The notes: generated from the sequence alone by a model not told the origin. Counted from the first letter of the stretch, positions 1 through 5,251 are shown. The stretch is DNA of 5,419 bases from an uncultured Eubacteriales bacterium (GCA_949744025.1 CATJWA010000220.1:1-5419); one strand, 5' to 3'. A program made the numbers and translations.

Positions 1-460
1 CGAAAAAGGCCGTGACCTCGGGGTTTTCGTCTATCTGGGAGCGGCGCATATTGAAAAATTCCGCGCTGCCTGGCACAAACATGGGAAGTATGTAGCGCTT
101 CTCGTGCTTCGGGTTCTTGCCGTCAAGATTCTCCCAGTTGTACTCGATAAGGCCAATCCAGCTCATCTCATCGAGCAGCTTCTGCAGCTTCTCAGGCTCC
201 ATGCCGGTGAGCTTTTGAATCTGCTCGAAGGTCTTCGGCTGGCGCACCTTCATTTTCAGCGCAACGTCGGCCATTTCGTCGCTTACAACGCCGGCAAGGC
301 CCCAGTATTCAGGGTCGTCGCCGGTCACACCATGAAGCTTAGCGGGCACGCGGTCAGTTATCATTTTGCCAAGCTTGACTATTTTCTCCCTCGGCTTGTC
401 GGTACGCGGTATTTCAAATGACAGCTTGCTCTCGTCGAGCGGGAAATTGGTTTTGCTCAT
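1..460 (-). CDS. N-terminal part of a probable Fe-S/FAD-dependent oxidoreductase (partial, runs off left edge)
   Basis: The open frame runs from an ATG at 460 to the left edge with no stop, giving 153 residues that begin MSKTNFPLDESKLSFEIPR. The start has a good ribosome binding site (AGAGGAG, 475-469) with 8 nt spacing. Residues about 74-108 (KTFEQIQKLTGMEPEKLQKLL..MSWIGLIEY, abbreviated) look like a winged-helix segment, and no cysteines occur in the visible part. From memory of clostridial proteins, this N-terminus (including GDDPEYWGLAGVVSDEMAD and LPMFVPGSAEF) resembles the leader domain of large proteins that continue with ferredoxin-type 4Fe-4S clusters and a glutamate-synthase-beta-like FAD/NAD(P) module. 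None of those domains is visible here, so the catalytic role is inferred. It lies 28 bp downstream of hypB on the same strand and is very likely co-transcribed with it, under the promoter and GntR operator upstream of hypB. That the gene is real is fairly certain; its function is moderate. Confidence 0.6.
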   Translation of the reverse strand, partial: MSKTNFPLDESKLSFEIPRTDKPREKIVKLGKMITDRVPAKLHGVTGDDPEYWGLAGVVSDEMADVALKMKVRQPKTFEQIQKLTGMEPEKLQKLLDEMSWIGLIEYNWENLDGKNPKHEKRYILPMFVPGSAEFFNMRRSQIDENPEVTAFF

Positions 461-488
461 ACTTTATTCTCCTCTCTGTCCGGACGGC

Positions 489-1157
489 TCAGGCGCGCCA
501 GGCCGCAACCTGTTCGCGCAGCCAGTCGGCCCACCTGTCCACTCCCTCGCCGGTCTTTGCGCAGATGGGTATCACCTCCGCGTTTGGGTTGCGCATACGG
601 ATATACTCCCTGCACTTTTCCATGTCAAAGTCAAAATACGGTGCCACGTCTATCTTATTTATCAGCACCACGTCGCAGACCTGAAACATGAGTGGGTACT
701 TCAGCGGCTTGTCATGCCCCTCCGGCACTGAGAGTATGGCCGCGTTTTTCACAGCTCCAGTGTCAAACTCCGCGGGGCAGACAAGGTTTCCGACATTTTC
801 TAAAATCGCCAGCTCCACGTCGCCGGCAACCAGCTCGTCAAGGCCCTGGCGAGTCATATCCGCGTCAAGGTGGCACATACCGCCGGTATGAAGCTGTATG
901 GCCTTCACGCCGCACTCCGCCATCACGCGCGCATCCACGTCCGAGTCGATGTCCGCCTCCATAACTCCTATTTTCAGCTCATCCTTCAACAGCTTCACGG
1001 TGCGCGCAAGCGTCGTCGTCTTGCCCGAGCCGGGCGCGCTCATGAGATTGAGCAGAAATATTCCCCTTCTTTTGAGTTCCTCGCGCAGAAGCTGCGCCCT
1101 CTGGTCGTTATTGGCAAAAACGCTTTGCTTTACCTCTATAATTTTAACTGCATCCAT
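489..1157 (-). CDS. hypB: HypB, nickel-incorporation GTPase for metalloenzyme (hydrogenase) maturation
   Basis: 222 residues, the usual length for a HypB without the N-terminal histidine-rich extension. HypB is a SIMIBI-class GTPase of the cytoplasm that, with HypA, delivers nickel to NiFe-hydrogenase precursors and sometimes other nickel enzymes. Visible motifs are the P-loop APGSGKTT (41-48), the EADIDSDVD segment (68-75), ENVGNLVCP (120-128) and the guanine-specificity motif NKID (167-170). The G-domain metal site expected between monomers is present: C95-H96 in GGMCHLDA and C127 in NLVCP. There is no N-terminal CxxCGC high-affinity nickel motif or His-rich stretch, so this copy probably does not store nickel. 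The ATG at 1157 is supported by an AAGGAGGGAG ribosome binding site at 1174-1165. A consensus promoter and a GntR-type operator lie immediately upstream, and an oxidoreductase gene follows after 28 bp. No hydrogenase or hypA gene is in the window, so the client enzyme is unknown. Confidence 0.95.
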   Translation of the reverse strand: MDAVKIIEVKQSVFANNDQRAQLLREELKRRGIFLLNLMSAPGSGKTTTLARTVKLLKDELKIGVMEADIDSDVDARVMAECGVKAIQLHTGGMCHLDADMTRQGLDELVAGDVELAILENVGNLVCPAEFDTGAVKNAAILSVPEGHDKPLKYPLMFQVCDVVLINKIDVAPYFDFDMEKCREYIRMRNPNAEVIPICAKTGEGVDRWADWLREQVAAWRA

Positions 1158-1172
1158 GGTATGGCTCCCTCC

Positions 1173-1191
1173 TTCTGGTCATACCAGATAT
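1173..1191 (-). promoter_or_regulatory. GntR/FadR-type operator, copy A (hypB leader)
   Basis: In the direction of hypB the sequence reads ATATCTGGTATGACCAGAA. Its core CTGGT-ATG-ACCAG is a perfect dyad with a 3-bp centre and fits TnGTnnnACnA, the consensus known for operators of the FadR subfamily of GntR regulators. It begins at the predicted hypB transcription start (about 1192) and overlaps the first bases of the hypB ribosome binding site, so bound protein would block transcription at or just after initiation. It matches copy B upstream of the gntR gene at 17 of 19 positions in the same orientation relative to the gene. Binding by the neighbouring GntR protein is inferred. Confidence 0.8.
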
Positions 1192-1198
1192 TGTGATT

Positions 1199-1227
1199 AT
1201 TTTAGCATTTAGTATTTTGCTTGTCAA
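1199..1227 (-). promoter_or_regulatory. hypB operon promoter
   Basis: On the minus strand a perfect -35 TTGACA (1227-1222), a 17-bp spacer and -10 TAAAAT (1204-1199) preceded by TG (extended -10, TGCTAAAAT) form a near-consensus housekeeping sigma promoter. The predicted start is about 1192, giving a leader of about 35 nt to the hypB ATG. Because the promoter is intrinsically strong, control is likely by repression at the operator directly downstream. Confidence 0.8.
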
Positions 1228-1265
1228 TAACGCCGTAATTTTTAGCAGCATTTTGTCAATTTAGC
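1201..1265. repeat. Degenerate short direct repeats upstream of hypB
   Basis: TTGTCAAT occurs at 1221-1228 and 1253-1260, exactly 32 bp apart, and TTTAGC occurs at 1201, 1241 and 1260. Read on the minus strand, the first set forms the hypB promoter (TTGACA, 17 bp, TAAAAT). The second set has the same parts with only 9 bp between them (TTGACA, 9 bp, TAAAAA). It may be a decayed tandem copy of the promoter or a chance product of AT-rich sequence. Confidence 0.4.
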
Positions 1266-1277
1266 GCTCTTACACTC

Positions 1278-1306
1278 TTGAATTTGGCTAACTTATATGA
1301 TAAACT
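1278..1306 (+). promoter_or_regulatory. Probable gntR promoter
   Basis: The elements are -35 TTGAAT (1278-1283), a 17-bp spacer and -10 TAAACT (1301-1306) preceded by TG (TGATAAACT). It is weaker than the hypB promoter, as is common for an autoregulated repressor. The predicted start is near 1313, which puts operator B within the first 25 nt of the transcript. An alternative -10, TATAAC at 1325-1330 with TG before it, lies inside the operator itself but lacks a good -35. Confidence 0.5.
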
Positions 1307-1317
1307 CACACTTGTGA
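1306..1317. promoter_or_regulatory. Short inverted repeat TCACA-CT-TGTGA near the gntR transcription start
   Basis: A perfect 5-bp-arm dyad with a 2-bp centre abuts operator B. The half TTGTGAT is seen again at 1191-1197 beside operator A. It could be a second protein site or part of an extended operator; no regulator can be assigned from sequence. Confidence 0.3.
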
Positions 1318-1335
1318 TATGTGGTATAACCAGAA
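1317..1335 (+). promoter_or_regulatory. GntR/FadR-type operator, copy B (gntR leader)
   Basis: The sequence reads ATATGTGGTATAACCAGAA, with core TGGT-ATA-ACCA, a perfect dyad fitting TnGTnnnACnA. It differs from copy A at only 2 of 19 positions. It sits 18 nt before the gntR ATG and just upstream of the AGGAG ribosome binding site, the same layout as copy A before hypB. This arrangement predicts autorepression of gntR. Confidence 0.8.
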
Positions 1336-1353
1336 CCAAAAGGAGAGCGAACA

Positions 1354-2055
1354 ATGGAATTTTCAAAACTGTCTGCTCCCAGTCTCAAGGATATGTTTAT
1401 CCAGCAGCTTCAGGGGATGATACTTTCCGGCACGCTTCCGGTGGGTACGAAGCTGCCCAGCGAGCGGGACATGGCCGAGCAGATGCAAGTCAGCCGCACA
1501 GTGGTCAACAGTGGTCTTGTTGAGCTCGCTTCCCAAGGCTTTATTGAGCTGCGCCCTCGCCAGGGCGCCTGCGTCGCCGACTATCGCCGGCACGGGAATC
1601 TCAGCACACTCATAGCGATAATGCAGTACAAGGGCGGTGTGCTTGGGCGCGACGAGATACGCTCCATTTTAGAGGTGCGCCGCGCTCTGGAGCACTTAGC
1701 GGCTGAGCGGGCTATACTTTATGCCTCTGACGAGGCCCTCGAGCGTCTCGGCAGGCAGCTTGACCTGATAACCTCCTCACACAGTTTCGAGCAGGCGGCG
1801 GAGGCAGCCTTCGGTTTCCAGCACGAGCTGGCGCTTGTCGGCGGCAACAGCATCGTGCCGCTGATATACTACTCCTTCCGCTCCCCCGTAATAACGCTGT
1901 GGATACGCTTCTGCAATCTCTACGGCGTGGACGCGCTGGTGAGCAACACGCGCACGCTCTATTCCCTCATCCTCTCCCGCGACAGCGCCGGCGCCGCGCG
2001 CTGGATTGACGAATATCTTGAAAACGCCATAAGCGGCGGGCAGCAGATATACTGA
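1354..2055 (+). CDS. GntR-family transcriptional regulator, FCD (FadR) subfamily
   Basis: 233 residues, typical for the family. The N-terminal winged helix-turn-helix spans about 10-76, with the hallmark LPVGTKLPSERDMAEQMQVS (28-47), then RT.V (48-51, second residue variable), LASQGFIELRPRQGACVAD and a basic wing. Residues about 100-227 form an all-helical FCD-type effector domain (EVRRALEHLAAERA, 107-120; FQHELALVGGN, 155-165; a C-terminal helix ending WIDEYLENAI). By my alignment from memory, the usual metal ligands of FCD domains (Asp, His, His, His) are A152, Q156, T199 and Y221, so a metal-dependent carboxylate sensor is unlikely. The ATG at 1354 has AGGAG at 1341-1345 with 8 nt spacing. 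It is divergent from hypB, and two matching GntR-type operators lie in the shared gap, so it probably represses both itself and the hypB unit. The effector is unknown. Confidence 0.92.
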   Translation: MEFSKLSAPSLKDMFIQQLQGMILSGTLPVGTKLPSERDMAEQMQVSRTVVNSGLVELASQGFIELRPRQGACVADYRRHGNLSTLIAIMQYKGGVLGRDEIRSILEVRRALEHLAAERAILYASDEALERLGRQLDLITSSHSFEQAAEAAFGFQHELALVGGNSIVPLIYYSFRSPVITLWIRFCNLYGVDALVSNTRTLYSLILSRDSAGAARWIDEYLENAISGGQQIY

Positions 2056-2104
2056 ATCTAACAATCCCGTACCAGCCCACATGATTCACGGAGGACAGAG
2101 CAAA

Positions 2105-2710
2105 ATGAAAAACTCAAAACGCGATTTTTCAATCTCATTTATCCTGTTAGCCTTACTTATTCTTTCAGGCTTTGCGCTTATAACGGCGGAAAACGCTCGC
2201 CGCGGCGCCCAGCCGTTCGAGGGCTCCGTCGCTCTGACCTCGTTCAGTCAGGAATATATTCCCATTATCCTCACCTACTCATTCGTCCCGCCGCGCGGCA
2301 ACTCCGTTGTCTGTCTGGACATCATGCGGTATGAAAACGGCGATTGGCAGCTTGTCCGCAGCTACCAGACCATTATCGGCCGACAGCCTATTTTTGCCGC
2401 AGACACCGGCGGAGATATACGGCTGCTCGTCTACGGAGGCGGCGTGCTGGAAACTCAAACCACCGGGCTGGGAACAGCTATTGGCGCCACTGACGGCGTT
2501 GAGGCCGCGAAAGGGAAGAAAATCAGCGTCGTGGCCCCAGAAGCCCGGCTTACGTCTGGCCTTGACGCCGAGCTCCCTATCGCGCTCGTTCTCTACGGAG
2601 ACGAGGAAATTTCCGCCGTTGAGCCTGAGCTGTCAAGCTTCCGCTCATTTGATAGCTATGAGAGCTACGCCTGCGTGTACGCCGTTGTGCTCACCTTTGA
2701 AGATCTCTAA
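2105..2710 (+). CDS. Hypothetical single-pass membrane or secreted protein
   Basis: 201 residues with no family I recognise. The N-terminus MKNSKRD is basic and is followed by a hydrophobic segment at about 8-28 (FSISFILLALLILSGFALIT), acting as a membrane anchor or uncleaved signal; there is no lipobox cysteine. The remaining roughly 170 residues should be outside the membrane. They are rich in beta-prone stretches (IPIILTYSFVP, NSVVCLDIMRYENGDWQLV, DIRLLVYGGG) and acidic toward the C-terminus, which ends CVYAVVLTFEDL. An in-frame ATG at 2081 exists, but the ATG at 2105 is preferred because GGAGG (2090-2094) lies 10 nt before it and would fall inside a longer product. It starts 49 bp after gntR with no terminator between, so it may be co-transcribed and under the same control. 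A strong terminator follows 19 bp after the stop. Its function cannot be stated. Confidence 0.75.
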   Translation: MKNSKRDFSISFILLALLILSGFALITAENARRGAQPFEGSVALTSFSQEYIPIILTYSFVPPRGNSVVCLDIMRYENGDWQLVRSYQTIIGRQPIFAADTGGDIRLLVYGGGVLETQTTGLGTAIGATDGVEAAKGKKISVVAPEARLTSGLDAELPIALVLYGDEEISAVEPELSSFRSFDSYESYACVYAVVLTFEDL

Positions 2711-2729
2711 TTGGATTGAGCCTGAAAAA

Positions 2730-2774
2730 TGCGAATGAAAAAGAGGTCCGTTATGGACCTCTTTTTCATTCGCA
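2730..2774. terminator. Bidirectional intrinsic terminator with perfect 20-bp arms
   Basis: The left arm (2730-2749) and right arm (2755-2774) are perfectly complementary with a 5-nt GTTAT loop. The inner stem GAGGTCC/GGACCTC is flanked by A5 and T5 tracts, so it works as a classic rho-independent terminator on both strands. An outer 8-bp arm TGCGAATG/CATTCGCA continues the pairing. Five A residues at 2725-2729 give a second U-tract after the full stem on the minus strand only. It separates the convergent hypothetical gene and fba. Confidence 0.93.
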
Positions 2775-2812
2775 AAGGGCCTGATCTTACTGCAAAAAAT
2801 ATCAGGCCTTGC
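2772..2812 (-). terminator. Second hairpin overlapping the fba stop codon
   Basis: GGCCTGAT (2778-2785) pairs perfectly with ATCAGGCC (2801-2808) around a 15-nt loop. Pairing extends to GCAA/TTGC (2772-2775 with 2809-2812) across a 2-nt bulge. The right arm includes the fba stop codon (2802-2804), and the outer left edge shares 3 bp with the main terminator. No good U-run follows directly on either strand, so it may be an mRNA 3' end stabiliser rather than a true terminator. Confidence 0.5.
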
Positions 2813-3755
2813 CATTGCAGCCAAGCACATTTATGAGCTTGTGCTTGACCATAGCCTTTATGTTCTCGCGCGCAGGCTTAAGATACTGACGCGGATCGAA
2901 ATGGTCGGGATGCTCGCTGAAATACTGGCGTATCGTCGCGGTCATTGCCAGACGCAGGTCGGAATCGATGTTTATCTTGCACACGGACATCTCCGCAGCC
3001 TTGCGAAGTTGCTCCTCGGGAACACCGACAGCGCCGGGCATATTTCCGCCGTACTTGTTTATCCTCTCCACAAACTCCTGCGGCACGGAGGACGAACCAT
3101 GCAGCACTATCGGGAAGCCGGGCAGACGGCGTGACACGTCCTCAAGAATGTCAAAGCGCAGCTGCGGCTTTGTGCCGGGCTTAAATTTGTATGCCCCGTG
3201 GCTGGTGCCTATTGCGATTGCCAAGGAGTCGCAGCCGGTGCGCTCGACAAACTCCTGCACATCCTCGGGACGGGTGTAGGAGGAATCCTCGGCCGAAACG
3301 TTTACCTCGTCCTCTATTCCGGCAAGGGTGCCCAGCTCGGCCTCGACCACCACTCCGTGGTCATGAGCGTACTCGACGACCTGCCTGGTCACGGCTATGT
3401 TCTCCTCAAAGGGCTTGGACGAGGCGTCTATCATAACGGAGGTGAAGCCGCCGTCTATGCAGGACTTGCACAGCTCGAAGCTGTCGCCGTGGTCAAGGTG
3501 GACGCATATGGGCAGGTCAAAGCCGGCGCTCTGCTCGGCGTCCTGCACAGCGGCCTCGATAAGCTTCATGAGATAGACATGCTTGGCGTATGAGCGCGCG
3601 CCCTTGGACACCTGGAGAATCAGCGGAGCGCGTTCTTCCATGGCGGCCTCGGTTATACCCTGGATAATCTCCATGTTGTTGACATTGAACGCTCCGATGG
3701 CGTAGCCGCCCTTGTAGGCCTTTTCAAACATTTCTTTAGAAGTTACGATTGCCAT
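2802..3755 (-). CDS. fba: Class II fructose-1,6-bisphosphate aldolase
   Basis: 317 residues from MAIVTSKEMF. The enzyme cleaves fructose-1,6-bisphosphate to dihydroxyacetone phosphate and glyceraldehyde-3-phosphate in cytoplasmic glycolysis, reversibly, using a divalent metal (Zn). The HLDHG motif (86-90) carries the catalytic Asp (D88) and a metal His (H89). Further metal ligands are H186 in GTSHG and H219 in VLHGSS, and INIDSD (261-266) holds the phosphate/substrate residues. E139 in VVEAELGTL fits the conserved glutamate region. The N-terminal KAYKGGYAIGAFNVNNMEI is typical of the family. A longer start at 3773 is rejected because that ATG overlaps the GGAGGT ribosome binding site and family members begin M-A-x-V-T. 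It is divergent from pfp, the preceding glycolytic step, and convergent with the hypothetical gene across a bidirectional terminator. A related tagatose-bisphosphate aldolase is possible but less likely given the pfp neighbour. Confidence 0.93.
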   Translation of the reverse strand: MAIVTSKEMFEKAYKGGYAIGAFNVNNMEIIQGITEAAMEERAPLILQVSKGARSYAKHVYLMKLIEAAVQDAEQSAGFDLPICVHLDHGDSFELCKSCIDGGFTSVMIDASSKPFEENIAVTRQVVEYAHDHGVVVEAELGTLAGIEDEVNVSAEDSSYTRPEDVQEFVERTGCDSLAIAIGTSHGAYKFKPGTKPQLRFDILEDVSRRLPGFPIVLHGSSSVPQEFVERINKYGGNMPGAVGVPEEQLRKAAEMSVCKINIDSDLRLAMTATIRQYFSEHPDHFDPRQYLKPARENIKAMVKHKLINVLGCNGKA

Positions 3756-3765
3756 TGACTCAATT

Positions 3766-3771
3766 ACCTCC
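3766..3771 (-). promoter_or_regulatory. fba ribosome binding site that fixes the start
   Basis: GGAGGT on the minus strand lies 10 nt before the ATG at 3755. The upstream in-frame ATG at 3773 shares its G with this motif and has no ribosome binding site of its own, so translation should begin at 3755. Confidence 0.85.
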
Positions 3772-3799
3772 ATGTATTATATTAGTGTTTGGAAATTGC

Positions 3800-3815
3800 T
3801 GTACAAAATGGTGTT
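3800..3815 (+). repeat. TGTACAAA element, copy 1 (fba leader)
   Basis: TGTACAAAATGGTGTT here resembles TGTACAAATGTGTT at 3911-3924, in the same orientation and 111 bp apart, differing by two single-base insertions. It lies between the predicted fba transcription start and the fba gene. It may be a regulator site shared by the divergent glycolytic genes; no regulator can be named. Confidence 0.4.
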
Positions 3816-3831
3816 TAATGCCATTGCGGCT

Positions 3832-3840
3832 ATTTTACCA
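3832..3840 (-). promoter_or_regulatory. Probable fba promoter (extended -10)
   Basis: TGGTAAAAT on the minus strand is an extended -10 of the same form as those before hypB and pfp. No convincing -35 is present at 16-18 bp; a TTGACT is 22 bp away. The predicted start is near 3825, giving a leader of about 70 nt. A perfect TATAAT at 3781-3776 was judged unusable because its start would fall within the ribosome binding site. Confidence 0.5.
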
Positions 3841-3910
3841 CGAATATTTCAAAAAATAAAGTCAAAATAGACATTTTCCCTTAATTCGCAAAAATTTTTA
3901 TTACCGTTAT

Positions 3911-3939
3911 TGTACAAATGTGTTATATTGTGTTAAAAT
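3911..3939 (+). promoter_or_regulatory. Probable pfp promoter, with TGTACAAA element copy 2
   Basis: The -35 TGTACA (3911-3916), a 17-bp spacer and -10 TAAAAT (3934-3939) with TG before it (TGTTAAAAT) make a good housekeeping promoter. The predicted start is near 3946, giving a 5' leader of about 60 nt. The -35 lies within the TGTACAAATGTGTT element repeated in the fba leader, so a protein bound there would exclude RNA polymerase. Confidence 0.65.
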
Positions 3940-4006
3940 AACCACATAGCGTATATTTTCTTTGACTTCAAATTGCATCAAATATTTTTTCAGGAGGTAA
4001 TCTATC

Positions 4007-5248
4007 ATGGAAAAGGTTTTGAAGGGCGCCTGCATAATCGGGCAGTCGGGCGGACCCACCGCCGTTATAAACGCCAGCGCCTACGGTGCTATTCGCGCGG
4101 GACTGGACAGCGACGTAATCACAAAGGTGTACGGCGCGGCCCACGGTATCCGCGGAGTGCTCGACGACGTGCTCTACATCATGGACGAGGAGGACCCCGC
4201 AGAGCTGAAGCTGCTGCGCAACACCCCTTCGTCCGAGCTCGGCTCTTGCCGCTACAAGATGAAGGACCCCGATGTTGACGACACCGACTATAAGCGCATA
4301 CTCGAGATTTTCAGGAAGTACGATGTGCGCTACTTCTTCTACAACGGCGGCAACGACTCCATGGACACCTGCAACAAAATTTCCAAGTACATGCAGCGCG
4401 TCGGCTATGACTGCCGCGTGATGGGTATCCCCAAGACCATAGACAACGACCTGTTCGGCACTGACCACTGCCCGGGCTACGCCAGCGCGGCAAAGTACAT
4501 CGCCACCTCCTGCATGGAGGTTGCCAAGGACGCCACGGTGTACGACAACTCCCAGATAACCGTCATGGAAATCATGGGCCGGCACGCCGGCTGGCTGGCC
4601 GCCGCCGCCTCTCTCGCCACGCATTTCGGCGCGGGACCCGACCTGGTGTATCTGCCTGAGGTAGACTTTGACCTCGACAAATTCTACGCCGACGTGGAGA
4701 AAATCTACAACGAGAAGAAAAAGGTGTTCATCGCCGTGTCTGAGGGCATCCACTATGCCGACGGCCGCTTTGTGTCCGAGGCGGAGACGAGCGCGACCGA
4801 CGGCTTTGGTCACGCGCAGCTCGGCGGTCTGGCCGTGAAGCTGTCCGAGGCTCTCAAGCAGCGCACCGGCGCTAAGGTCCGCGCCATTGAGCTGAGCCTT
4901 TTGCAGCGCTGCGGCGCGCATCTGGCCTCCAAGACCGACCTTGAGGAAGCCGAGCTTGCCGGACGCACCGCCGTCGAGGCCGCTGCCGCGGGCGACACGG
5001 ACAAGATGGTCGCTTTCAAGTGCAGCCGCGAGGGAGGCAAGTACACCTGTGAAACTGAGCTGCTTCCTCTGGAGAAGGTCGCGAACTTTGAGAAGAAGGT
5101 CCCGCTGGAGTGGATTACTCCCGAGGGCAACAACGTCACCGCCGACTTTGTTGACTACGCGCTGCCGCTTATCCAGGGTCAGCCGGAGCTTCCTCTGGAG
5201 CACTCCCTGCCCCGCTACGCGCGCCTGCGCAAGGTCACGGCGAAATAA
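4007..5248 (+). CDS. pfp: Pyrophosphate-dependent 6-phosphofructokinase
   Basis: 413 residues. It phosphorylates fructose-6-phosphate to fructose-1,6-bisphosphate, most likely with pyrophosphate as donor and so reversibly. The phosphofructokinase fold motifs are present: GQSGGPT (12-18), YNGGNDSMDT (112-121), IPKTIDND (141-148) and MGRHAGW (190-196). Two positions decide the donor. D117 stands where ATP enzymes have Gly (GGDGS), and K143 stands where they have Gly (PGTIDND); Asp plus Lys is the known signature of pyrophosphate-dependent enzymes. D146 is the expected catalytic base. The sequence closely resembles, from memory, the characterised PPi-type enzyme of Clostridium thermocellum. The ATG at 4007 follows a perfect AGGAGGT (3992-3998) with 8 nt spacing. 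It is divergent from fba, the next glycolytic step, and a zinc-ribbon gene begins 3 bp after the stop. A long open frame on the opposite strand (5203-3968) is a codon-bias shadow. Confidence 0.93.
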   Translation: MEKVLKGACIIGQSGGPTAVINASAYGAIRAGLDSDVITKVYGAAHGIRGVLDDVLYIMDEEDPAELKLLRNTPSSELGSCRYKMKDPDVDDTDYKRILEIFRKYDVRYFFYNGGNDSMDTCNKISKYMQRVGYDCRVMGIPKTIDNDLFGTDHCPGYASAAKYIATSCMEVAKDATVYDNSQITVMEIMGRHAGWLAAAASLATHFGAGPDLVYLPEVDFDLDKFYADVEKIYNEKKKVFIAVSEGIHYADGRFVSEAETSATDGFGHAQLGGLAVKLSEALKQRTGAKVRAIELSLLQRCGAHLASKTDLEEAELAGRTAVEAAAAGDTDKMVAFKCSREGGKYTCETELLPLEKVANFEKKVPLEWITPEGNNVTADFVDYALPLIQGQPELPLEHSLPRYARLRKVTAK

Positions 5249-5251
5249 ACC

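Noticed and set aside
104..421. 105-codon plus-strand open frame near the left edge
   Set aside because: It is antisense to the partial oxidoreductase, whose frame is open from 460 to the edge and has a good ribosome binding site; the plus-strand frame has no convincing motif.
1158..1353. Riboswitch or nickel-regulator (NikR) site in the divergent gap
   Set aside because: Both leaders are too short (about 35-45 nt) for a riboswitch, and no NikR-type long-spaced dyad was seen; the GntR operators explain the strongest dyads.
3756..3773. Upstream ATG at 3773 as the fba start
   Set aside because: The ATG overlaps the GGAGGT ribosome binding site and adds MEVIES, which is not typical of the family; the ATG at 3755 is properly spaced.
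3776..3781. Perfect TATAAT on the minus strand as the fba -10
   Set aside because: Transcription would begin within the ribosome binding site, leaving an untranslatable leader, although TGTACA lies 18 bp upstream of it.
3929..3949. Rex-like site TTGTG...CACA at the pfp promoter
   Set aside because: The centre is 10 bp instead of the expected 8 and the inner bases do not match the Rex consensus.
3968..5203. 411-codon open frame on the minus strand opposite pfp
   Set aside because: It lies entirely antisense to a clearly recognisable phosphofructokinase. Its translation is low-complexity Gly/Val/Leu/Arg-rich with no motif, as expected from GC-rich third positions.
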